64,000 nucleotides of DNA. Origin: Diogma glabrata (lineage: Eukaryota > Arthropoda > Insecta > Diptera > Cylindrotomidae). The stretch lies in contig OY856187.1 of NCBI GenBank assembly GCA_963693315.1, positions 389,312,885 to 389,376,884 on the forward strand. Reading direction: 5' to 3'. How positions within the stretch are numbered: the first letter of the stretch is position 1; every line of letters begins with the position of its first letter. The notes beneath the pieces are model-generated. The model was not told where the DNA came from. It saw nothing but the letters and a program-made list of their open reading frames with translations, and made no database searches. Of this stretch, positions 36,901-48,900 are shown piece by piece. The translations under genes were made by a program, and so were the position numbers.

Positions 36901-39900
36901 GTGCAATGGAGAATAAGCGAATATGTTCATCTTGTTATTTAAATTTAATCAATCAGTCAACACTACCTTCTGGTTCAGATTTATCAACATCACTAACAGT
37001 GGGTGACGATGCAGTATCCAATGACGCATCTTCAAATGAAACATCAGATGAAATGCAAACCGATCAACTGATTAGTGCCAGCTTTAATCGAGATTATGTT
37101 CAAACACCAAACTTGATTAACATAGAGCGTGATGGGCTAATTAATAATTTAAACGAACATATTGTGCCGCATATATCGGATCATCTTTCACCTCTTAAAA
37201 TAAATTTGTGTGGCAGTCTCGACTACAGGAAACAAAAAGCCGTTCAAATAACTAAGTCTATTCAGGAACGTTTGACTGGAGATGTATTAGTTGTCTGAAA
37301 ATGCAAAAATAAGGCAACGTTATGAAGAAATTATTAGAAACCTAAAGATACATTTCGACAATGGGGATTATGCGGAAAAACAAAAAATGTTGTCAATTTT
37401 ACCGCAAGAAATGAAAATGCAGGAGGTTCAAGATATATTTGGAAGTAATGCTACGCGTCATTTGGTTGAAAAAAGTAAAACTCTGCATGAAAATAATTTT
37501 CAGCATTCATCTGCGACGGATAAAAGAGGTGTATCCACAACAGATATAAATGTTGTGGAGCAGTTCTATAAAAGTGATGAAATCAGTAGATTATTGCCAG
37601 GCAAACGAGATGCAATATCTTTTAAAAAAGGAGAGAAGCGCATAAAAACACAAAAGCGCTTATTGCTATGTACATTAAATGAAGCTTATGTGGAGCTTAA
37701 AAATAAGTTTCCTGATGTGAAAATAGGATTTACTAAATTCACGTCCCTTCGACCACAAGAATGTATAAAATTATCCCAAGGAGTTCATAATGTGTGCGTG
37801 TGTACCATACATCAAAATATAAAACTAATGATTCAACACTCTAAGATGTCTTGGATTACTGACGCTGCTTTCCAGAATTATAAAACATTAATTGACTTTG
37901 TTTCATGTGGTGAATTAACAGAAGATTGTCATACTTTGAAGTGCAATGAATGTTCAAAAAAACTTCAACAACTGAAAGAAAAATTACTAAATGATTTTGA
38001 CGTTAAAGGAATCCTTCAAGTCAAATATCAACAATGGAATACCACTGATCGATGCAATTTGGATACTTTAATAGAAACTGTAGAAGAATTTATGAAAAAA
38101 TTTATTTACCGTTTACAAATTTTGATACCACACAACTTTATAGCAAAACAACAATCTACATTTATTGAGGAAAAAAAAAAAATTAAGAAGCAGGAGAGTG
38201 CTTCGTTCAAGGGGATTTTTCTGAAAACTACGGCTTCATAATTCAGAATGCGGTTCAAGGCTATTATTATAATAATTCACAAGCTACTATTCATCCATTT
38301 GTCATTTATTTTAAAAGTGACGCAAGTGGATATATACAGTACCGAAGTTTTATACTCATTTCGGATATAAACGATCACAACAGTACTACAGTCAATCTTT
38401 TCATTACAAAACTTATTGAATTCATCAAAACGCATATAAATTCTAATATTACAAAAATAATTTATAACACTGACGGTGCACCTTCTCAATACAAAAATAA
38501 ACATAACCTAATTAACTTATGCCACCATAAAAAAGACTTTAAGGTTGATGCTGAATGGCATTTTCATGCTACCAGCCATGAAAAGGGACCTTGTGATAGA
38601 ATTGGTGGTACACTGAAGCGTGCTGGACACCGTTATAGTATGGCGAGCGAAGATAATATTATTGATACACCAAAAAAACTTTTCGAATGGGCTTTAAAAT
38701 GGGAATCTACCATGAACTTTGGATACGCCGATAAAAATGAATATCAATTAACAAAAAAAAATTACAAAATCGATATAAAAATGCGATTACTATAAGTGGA
38801 ACTCAAAAATTTCATTCTTTTGTACCAATAAATACTAAGACAATAAATGCAAAAATGTTTTCCAACTCAAAAGAAACTTTTGAATGTAAAATAAGTAAAC
38901 AATTTTTAATAACTATATTTATTTTCACATATATAATTTGTATGATATTTTAAAAAGTTTATTCAATAATAAAATATTTGTAATTTAATGTTGAAAAACA
39001 ATCTTTTACTTTATGATTCCATAATAACATAATACGAACATAATGCTTCTCCATTCAAAAGTTCCTAAATAGATTTAGTTATTTATACGGCTTTTTTGTT
39101 TACAGTCGAGACCGTCAAATTATTTTTTATAAGAGTGACAAGTAATTACTAAAAGTGATAAATAAACATTTCATTTTTTATGCCATCTAATACAAAGAAA
39201 ATAATTGCAGAAATGCTTTCCTATTCAAAAGAAACTTCTGTTTGTAAAATAAGTAAATCATTTTTAACAACTGTATTTATTTTATTTATTGTACTACATA
39301 TATAATTTTTATAATATTTTAAAAAGTTCATTAATAATAAAATATTTGATATTTAACATAAAAAAAAATCTTAGTTTATAACACCATTTTTCTAATTTTC
39401 CTTCAGAACAAAAAAAACTGATTCCCGACAGTCATATGCACAACGAATTTTATCTCTAAAACAAAAAATAATGCATCTCCTAAACTTTCACAAGTGGTTA
39501 GATATAAAATAAGCTTCAATTTAGTTTAAAAAAAAAAAAAAAGGCTATGCCATCTTTTTTTCAATTACACCGTTTTTTTCTTATGTTACACCGTTAAAAA
39601 TTATTTCAAAAAATTAACAGTGTACATTTTGTTAAAAAATTGTCAAAAAATTAACAGTGTACAAAAACTTTGTTTTAATACCTATTCAACGACATATCAT
39701 TTATGAAAATCGATTCAGTAGTTTTTCTACAATCGCTCGTCAAAATGCACTCACACCACAAAATAACAAAAAATTGAGGGCACCCTGTGAAGACCCCTGG
39801 TCGAAAAAAAAAATTCTAAGAGAACTTGTATGTTTTATTTATTAAAGACTATCTATAAACAAAAAATCATCAAAATTAAAAGCGGTCAAGTCAAAACGTT

Positions 39901-42900
39901 GTTGAATCTTCGTTGATCTTCGCTCGTTGTATTTTTTATTTTGTCTATACTACTTATATGCCAAGTTTCAGGAAAATCAAAAATGGTCAAGTTTTCACAA
40001 CTCTGTCTAGAACACGTTTTTCATCAATTGATGGAATGATATATTATTTTTGCGCTTGGACAAATTACTAAATATGACTGGCAAATGAGGTGCACAAGGA
40101 TTTTAAAATAGGGTACAAAATGTAGATTTGGTTTATCTACTCATATGGAATACAATGTGCGTATGAATGTTAATTTGAACCAAAACCAAAGCAGGTCCTC
40201 AAAAATTCTAAAAGCACAAATTTATTCTGATGGAGGATCCTAATCCCTTTTATTGAAAGTATAAATTTAGTTGATAATATTTAATTGAAGCGTAAAGTTC
40301 GCTTTTTGCCATTTTTTGAAACTATTTATAAAATCTATTTGTTTATAAATCTTAATTGAAAATAATCAACGATGGTGACAAATTCAGTTGCTGGACAAAA
40401 AGTAACTAACTTTGTTGCACAAATTACTATTATTGCATATTCTAAAAATGAATAACATAATGTTATTTTACATTAATAGCTTATTTAATATATTTAAGGA
40501 AAAGGGATTATTTTAACTTAAACTGTTTGAGCTTGTTAGGCCATCTTCAGGAGTACTGAATTAAAAGTTTTTAATACGTTCTTCCTAAATCTTTTAATTC
40601 GATTACAATATTTTATACTGTAATCGAATTAAATGGAGCGGTTAATTTCAGAATTTTGAAAGTTCACACTATAAAATCTCTTTATTTGACGGTTTCGTTA
40701 TTTAAATCATGATTATTCCAAAGAAATTACTAAATCTTTAATTTAAACTTTCGTTTTCCATGGCTTTCTATGGTTTTCCATAGCATTATTTTTTAACTTT
40801 TAATTCATTACTTCTGTGGATGGCCTAACAAGCTGATGAATAAATAAAGCAACAGCTATATTTTTAAACAGTTCATTCATCTTATCGAAAATTATAATTT
40901 TAAAAGGTTGATAATGGTACAAATGATTGAGTATGAATCTCTGGCAAAAAATATATTGTCTGTTCTAGCTTTCTTTCTTTCCTGCAGCTAAAAGATTTCA
41001 AACCATTTATCAATTTACCATTTAATTTAAAATCAGTAACAAACCTCCGCCCATTTGCCTAAGATTTGACGTTCGTTGATTTGACATTCGAAAAACTCTA
41101 AATCTGAAGCCACTGAGCGGTTTTTTGTTGTAACATTTGATATGATAAATAGCCTTAAACAAAATATTTTGAGCAAATAATAGTATACCAAAGAACTTCT
41201 CAAATATTGAGGATCTTATATCAAGGAAAAAATCAAATAAAATAAAAGGATTGGTAATAAAAAAACATAATTTTAACAATATTTTTTATTTAACAAAAAT
41301 ATTCAAATAGTTAAAAATAGTTTTGAAAATAAAAAAATAAATATATATTTTTATTTTATAAGTATAATTAGAAACTTAATTTTATTTTAATTATATTTTG
41401 TTTAATTTAGAATAAAAAATATAATAGAATAATATAAATATATATTTTGTGTCTTTTTGATTATTAATTTATTTAATAGATAAAAAATATTAATCAAATA
41501 AGGTAAATGTTTATGAGATTTGCTTATAGGGTATTAGATCTGGTAGATTAGAAGGTATTTTTAATTAACAATAAAGTTTGATATAAAACTGGAATTTAGA
41601 TTGTAGGGCGGTTATGATTGTTATCTATAAATACCAAATGAGTATCTAATTAATATAAATATTTTACACATTCTAAAAAGAGTAACTTTAATAGTAGAGC
41701 AATTTCACGTCACCGCAACATCGATGTTCCTGACCCCCTCTGATCTCAATAAAATTTCAAATACTAGCTAATGACAAAATAAAAATATCTTTTCTTTCAA
41801 AAAATTAAATTTCGCTCTAAGGATGACACAGGGTGGCGGCAAAGTTTTAGTGGTTTGCGAAACATGAGTATCTTTGAATATCGATTGCTAACGATTGACT
41901 AAACCGATTTAAGTCATTTATAGCTCATTGGAACGGTAATTAACAGGACTTATAAAAAAATTACTTAAAATTTTTTAATAATTTTTTAAAAGTGTGTTAA
42001 ACTTAAAAAAAAATCAAAGATGGCGCTGTTGGGGGTACCTTCACTTTTACCACTTTTTTTTTCAGAAAAAAAATGTTTAATTAGTTCGTAATCTAAAACG
42101 AAAGTTTCTCAAGTATATAATTTCTCATTTTAAAAATAAAATTTTTACAAAATTTTCATTTCCGTTTTTTTTTTCAATTTTTTTTAGCCAATGCAGTGTA
42201 TCATCTATTTAACTCAACCCACCACAATTCTTGTTTTATAATAATTTAATGAACATTTAATTATTTTAAGGATATAAATTAAGTATTTGAGGGTGTGAAT
42301 GCTTTTTTATACCTCTTCAAAATTAATTATAAATACATTTACCTAAAATATTTCAAGACTCATTCAAAGAAGTAAATAGTGGAGAAAATAATGCGAAATA
42401 AAATGCATATAATATTGAATTCGTATAATAAATATCTTTTTATTCTAGGTTATGTAATAAAAAACAACATACATCCATTATTAATATAAAATAAATTTAC
42501 ATTGCACATTAACGGCTTATCTTAAAAAGCACAGTTTTAACGGAATTAGAATATATTTTTGTGAGCAATGTTTTTTCATCTATAGGTATAAACGTATGAA
42601 ATGATTGTGTACTTTTTATTGTTATAGCCTCTCTGTATCTTGCTTCTAGCCGTAACTTCATTTCATTATAATCATTTTTGCTGGTATATGCAAAATTTAT
42701 TGTTGATTGCCATTTTCTTGCCCCTTTAATAAAGATTCACTGGAGTTTGAATAATATCCTTGTTAGACAAACTATATCAATGAGCACCTCGTTTCAATGT
42801 ACCTCCTATTCCATCACACGGTCCTTTTCCATAACTGGTAGCGTAAAAGTGCCACTCTGCTTCTATATTAAAATCTGATTTGTGATGGCATCGATTTATA

Positions 42901-45900
42901 AAATCATATTTATTTTTATACTGAGATCTCGCCAATAGACTATCAATAGGATGTTCTATGTTATCTTTTATAAAATCAATTATTTGTGATAGGAATAGAT
43001 GCACTGCCACACTATCATGTTCAGTTATATCAGAGATAATGACAAAACTCAAGTGCTCGATACCTTGACTAGTAGGTGAATTATATATTAAAAATGGGTG
43101 TATCGTTGCTTGTGAATTATTCCAATGATAACTCTGCACAGAATCTTAAATAAAAAAGAGCAATTAAGCACTCTCCTACTTTCAAGTTTGCTTTTGTGTT
43201 TTCCAAACTGTTGCTGCGCATGCGCAATAAAATGGTGAGGTATTAATAATTTTAGGCTGTGAGTTAATTAATGTATAAGTGCTGAAGAAAAATCGCTGAA
43301 CGTATCCAAATTGCATCGATCAGTGGTATTTCACTGCCAGTTTTTCCAGATTTTCAGCACATTCCACACACTGCAATGAATGACATTCATTTTGTAATTT
43401 ACCACAGCTAACAAATTTTATTAAACTTTTGTAGTCTGGAAATTGTTCACTTCCGAAACAGCTTAATTTTGAAACTGAAACATTAGTTTCAAGTTTTGAT
43501 GGATTGTGCAGACACATACATTACGAACTCCTTGCGCTAACTTTACGCATTCATCAGGCCGAAGAATTACAAATTTTGAAAATCCTACTTTTAATTCTGG
43601 AACCTTGCTCTTAAACTCAACGTATGCTTCATTTAACGTGCATAGCAGTAACCGTTTTTGGAGAAAGAGTTAATATTTTTCGTTTTTCCATTTTTCCGAC
43701 ATTTTTAAAGGACAACTTTGGGTTCTCCATATAACATCTCGATAATATTTTAATTGCACTCTTTTAATAGCAGAAGAATCACGATTTGCCACAATTAAAA
43801 CATTTTGTATGTTTCTACGCAGTTGCTCTGATTTATCCTTTCCATACTCAAAACTGCGACATAACCGCTTTCGATTAATAGGTGACACACAAATGGCACA
43901 ATATGTTCATTTATCCGGTTAATTAGCACATCACGTTCCATATTGATCGTTGGTGATGAAATAATATCTCGTATAACGCTTGGTCCGCTGATAGGCTGTG
44001 GTTGTTCCTCCAATATTTGATCACTCGCAATTGATTCTGTATCACCTGTTTTTTTCAGTTTCAATACCTCCAGTGGAACTTATCATTAAGAGACGAATTC
44101 TACAAGACGAACAAATTCGCTTTTGCGTACGTAAATTAAACGCAAAGTTTATCGAACGTAATTTATTCTGCACTTCAGATGTAATATTTTTTAAAGTTTT
44201 TGAACACTTGCCGATACCAAATGGTTTTAAACAATGATATTTACTCATGTTTTAAAAAAAATTATTTTAACTGTTAAAACACTTTGAAGCTTCTTTGCTA
44301 ACACAACACAAATATTTTTTTTAACAAGATTGACAAATGAATTTAGTAATGATGCTATACGCTCAAAATATCTCTAAAGACTATTCTTTTCATTACTGCG
44401 CTCTCATTTTATGTCAGGTATTATCATTAACAGGTAACAAAGTACGGTACTTGATTTGTCCATGCCTTTAAAATTACTTTCGGACAAGTATAAATGGATG
44501 AAAAGATATATTATGTAAAAAGCATTCACACCCTCAAATACTTAATTTGTGTCCTTAAAATAATTAAATGGTCATTAAATTATTATAAAACAAGAATTCC
44601 GGTGGGTTGAGTTAAATAGATGATTCACTGCATTGGTTAAAAAAAAATTGGGAAAAAAACGGAAATGAAAATTTTGTAAAAATATTATTTTTAAAACGAG
44701 AAATTATATACTTGAGAAACTTTCGTTTTAGATTACGAACTAATTAAACATTTTTTTCTGGAAAAAAAGTGGTAAAAGTGAGGGTACCCTTAACAGCGCC
44801 ATCTTTGAATTTTTTTTTTAAGTTTAACACACTTTTAAAAAATTATTAAAAAAATTTAAGTACATTTTTTTATAAGTCCTACCAATTACCTTTCTAATTA
44901 GATAAATGACTTAAATCGGTTTAGTCAATCGTTAGCAATCGATATTCAAAGATACTCATGTTTCGCAAGTCCCTAAAACTTTGCCGCCACCCTGTGTCAT
45001 CCCTAGAACGAAATTTAATTTTTTGAAAGAAAAGATATTTTTATTTTGTCATTAGCCATCTGTATATGAAATTTTATCGAAATCGGAGGGGGTCAGATCA
45101 CATGCTAGAACAAATGCTGTTGCAATGACGTGGACGCTCAGTATTAAGTTATAATATGCTATGCGTTAATAACTTAGTAAAAAATATTCATAGTTGGCGA
45201 TTTAGTGATCTTTCAAAGAAACAAAGATACCGTCGATAGAAATTTTAAAAAATATTAAATAAAATTTGCCTCTTTTTAAGACAAACATACAACATAAAAC
45301 GTTTTCTACAGTCCTGTTTAAAATTAAAGTTTAATTTTTGATGGATAAACTTATGCCTTAATTTCAGATCAATTAATGACACATTTTAAATTTTTTCTGC
45401 AACCCCAGATAATTTCGATCGTTTGAAACGTTTGATGCCAAGCTAAAAATTAATTAATTAAATTGCATGTATTTCCTGTTAAGAACTAACACCAAACTGA
45501 CATTAAAAATTATACGAACTATGTAAAATAACGTTCATGAAATTGATTCTTTTAAAACGCAAATCTCATAAGCCAATAACAAAAATTATTCTACACAAAA
45601 CAATCTAAATAAATATTAAAACCAATAAAATCAATTTATGTTTTTATATTTTATATTTTTAAAAATATAATTAATGAAGAATTACTATATTAAGGATTTT
45701 AACATTTTATACACATATAATTTTTCTAGCTTTTATTTAAAATCCGAGATAGAAATCTATATATAAATAAAAAGAGGAAAATGAATATATATTTTTTTGA
45801 AATTATTAATAATCGTTAAAGTATTAGTATATTGCCGATTAAGTAAATTGTTAACCAGAGAAATAGCATTAAAGATATATTCTATAAATATTAAATTAAA

Positions 45901-48900
45901 TATATGCAAAAGCAAAAATTTTAGTAAGCTATATTTGGTTATTTGGTTTTAACATAGTACAAAGTCAATGGTTAAGGTTATTAAGTAAAACAAATCGATT
46001 AAGATTTAAGGACTAACCTACGCCACACGGAAATTGAGATCACAGAAGATGAGAATTTAATGACGAAAGTAAACTACTTAAAAAAGGGAAAAGAGGATTT
46101 GTTAAGAAAAAAAAGTAAAAGAAAACAAAAGGTAAAAATGTATATAGTGAGAGCAAGCGCGGGAGAAATAGAGAACAGAAACAAAAAAGTAAAGAGAGTG
46201 TAGAGAGAGACAGAGTGTGTGAGAGAAGCATAGTGTGTGTGAGAGAGGAAAAAAAAGAGAGAGCGAGAGAAATATTAAAATATATTGAAACGAAAAAAAG
46301 AAATGAACGCGAGTGTTGAATAATGGAGTAAACTTTAAAAACTTTATGCTTTTTTCTTATGGTCAATCTTATGGTGATTTTTTATGAAATTATGCTAAAA
46401 CATTTACCAAATCAACGTTAAAAATTCACGACAGATTTTAATTTTTTGAATTTATGCGGTAAAGTGCTGAAAACGAAAACAAAACAGCGAGACAGTTGAG
46501 GAAAAGTGCTACTAGGTGTTTTCATTTTTAAACAATATTTTAAAATTATTGTATGTTTGGCAGCTACAGTTTATGCAATTTTCGTACAAAATATAATCCA
46601 CATAGTTAGATCTTTAGTTTAAAAATTCAGGGAAACTGCATCAATTAGTGATACTTTCTTTGGCGATCATTTAATATCAATTTGGCCCCGTGGAGAAGAG
46701 TTGAACCAGATTGCACCATAATAATCAAATTTTGTTTACCCAAATTACAAAATTTGGATCCAGACGACATATAGTTTCAATAAAATGGTACTACATGTCA
46801 TACATTCACAGAAAAAATTACTTCCTGCGTGAATGTTGGTCTCCCTTTTTTACAAGGACTCCGACTCTGGATGTTTTTAAATAATATTTACGATTCATCG
46901 TTTTAATTACAAACAGAAAAACCTATGTTACTATATTAATCCACCTAGCGATTTCTCCTATCAATATTAGTTTAAATTTATATGAAAAAGTTCTTAATAA
47001 ATTATATAAAATTTATTTAAATGATTTTTACAATGAAATGATATAAGCCATATAGTCCCTGGGCACGCCGATTTCATGTGATGATTACCACATATTTTAT
47101 ACTTCGTTAGGCGCCTGTCCTTGATGAGTTCAAAAACTTTTGTTCTGCCATTTTCCTCATATTGGCCGCTTTTTTGGTCGGCAAGCTCCGAAAAATGCCG
47201 ATTCCCCGCGATCTCGTAAATTTGCTACCACATTTTTTTTTTCAACTGTGAGGGTTGGAAATTTGTTTTAGAACACGAGGGTAAGCTTGTTCGACCAAAA
47301 TTTGTCTGCTATTGTTGAGTCCGACAATTGACATTTTGGATGTTTGGGTTGTCGGACTAGACAATAAGGGACAAATTTTGGTCGGACAAGGTTACCTATG
47401 TGTTCTAAAACAAATTTCCAACCCTCACAGTTAAAAAAATAAATTTACAAGATCCCGAATTTTTCGGAGCTTGCCGAACGAAAAATCGGCCGAATCGAGA
47501 AAAATGGCAGAACAAAAGTTTTAGGACTTGTCAAGGACAGACGCCTCACGAAGTATAAAATATGTGGTAATCATCACATGAAATCGGTGCCGCCCCAGGG
47601 ACTAATATTTCAATTCAAAACTTAGCAGTTCAATCAATTATAATTTAAATCCCATTAACTCATGCATTATTCTAAAGTTCAATGAAAAAAATGATTTAAT
47701 ATAACACAGAATAGCGTTTAAAAAATTATATTTACATATGTTTATTATTTTTCGAGTGCATCATGCCAAACGTATAAATATGATTTGATTTTATGAAAAA
47801 ATATGATTTTTAATATAATAATGAGGTAGCGTTAATAGAAGAAGTAGATTAAATGTAAAATCCTCAAAAACGAAATCGAATAAAAAAGATATTTTATCTA
47901 TCAGCATATATTTTTGTTGTTTTCTTTTGTTGCCCTACAGGTTAAGGAACCACAATAAATGTAATCTTTCAATATATGAAAATATTGTATATTTGGTAAT
48001 TTTTAGAAACGGGGAATACTTTTTTGTATCTCGAACAAAAATAAGTGCGTTTAAATTTGTTCTAAACATTTGGAATTCTTGTGCTGTGGTGTATTTTTGC
48101 AATAGAGATTACGGATTTGGAAAAAACTGTTAAATAAAATTGGAAAAAAATTGAAAATCATTCCGAGGAAAAACTAACGTGATTTCCCTATTTATTGGTT
48201 GCGGACAATTTATATTGCAAAGTTTACCCGTACCCGTATTCATTTTATATAAATAATCCTGAAATAAATTAACGATACATCTTCATCAAACGAAACCTAA
48301 TTTAACACAATTCATTAAATCACATGCGTGGCATATAAAGTTCAATAAGATCTATTCAGTTCAAGTAGGCATTGAATAAATAAATTTGAAAACTAAACTA
48401 TAAGAAGAAGTTATAAAGAATTTATATGTGCGTGTAACGAAATCAGAAGCTATAATATCAGTTAACGATAATAATTTTTTAGGTTTCGATTTTCGGATTC
48501 AGCTACCCGTGCTCATATGTCGGAGAAGATGTATTGGTGTAACAATTCTGTGGAGTTGGATAAGCTAAATTGTGTAAAAATTGAAAGTCGATTTAAACTC
48601 AACGAATTCTATTCATACTAAAATTAATGCAAATGAGACTTTTAACATAATGGCAATGTTACTTTACGCAAATTACTTATTTAATGGGTTTGTTTAGTAA
48701 GATAAAAACGCAAGATAATTTTTGGTGGTGCTTGGGTGACTTCGACTATAATGGAATAACGCAGAAAAAAATATATTTAGACTAAGAAAATTAACCAGTG
48801 AAAATGTAAATTTTAACTGCTTAATTTAACCTAAATCATCTTTAGTAACATCATCTCGTCAGACGTCAGGTGTGACGAACATCAGTAGATTGTAGTTTGG

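Larger units (their letters stand above)
35467..39929 (+). mobile_element. Long-TIR DNA transposon A (Sola-like candidate)
   Basis: Ends are GAGCAATTTCACG at 35467 and the complement of GAGCGAAGATC at 39929. Inverted arms are about 584 and 610 bp (35467-36050 and 39320-39929). The 5-bp repeat GTTGT flanks it (35462-35466 and 39930-39934), confirmed against the intact arm of element F. It encodes a multi-domain protein on the plus strand. Short target duplication, long TIRs and a GKGPCD-type catalytic domain suggest the Sola superfamily, but this is not proven. The left TIR tip is repeated in diverged form at about 36053-36340. Confidence 0.85.
34288..40025. mobile_element. Palindromic foldback element F, split by transposon A
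   Basis: The left arm starts GATGAAAAACGTG at 34288, and the right arm ends with its complement at 40025. Inner arms pair across a centre near 35000-35040, for example CACCCCAACATGCATGAAAA at about 34443 and its complement near 35405. The right arm is interrupted at 35466 by transposon A and resumes at 39930. The intact left arm supplies the uninterrupted sequence TTACAACTTATTTT. The left arm also has a tandem duplication of about 190 bp (34690-34790 and 34875-34975). No coding capacity was seen and no target duplication was resolved. Confidence 0.8.
41697..45139 (-). mobile_element. Long-TIR DNA transposon B (Sola-like candidate)
   Basis: Ends GAGCAATTTCACGTCACCGC at 41697 and the complement of GAGCGTCCACGTCATTGC at 45139. 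Both are flanked by AGTA (41693-41696 and 45140-45143), a clean 4-bp target duplication. Inverted arms are about 610 bp (41697-42305 and 44520-45139), with shared blocks such as ATGACACAGGGTGGCGGCAA. The decayed ORF lies on the minus strand and is the same protein family as transposon A. Unlike A it is oriented with Stim. Confidence 0.88.

Noticed and set aside
34288..45139. Polinton/Maverick interpretation of the long-TIR elements
   Set aside because: No polymerase B, integrase, ATPase or capsid frames, and the sizes (3.4-4.6 kb) are far too small.
46040..46366. 108-codon open frame on the minus strand, Ser/Leu/Phe-rich
   Set aside because: It is the complement of a GA-rich simple repeat; composition alone explains the open frame.
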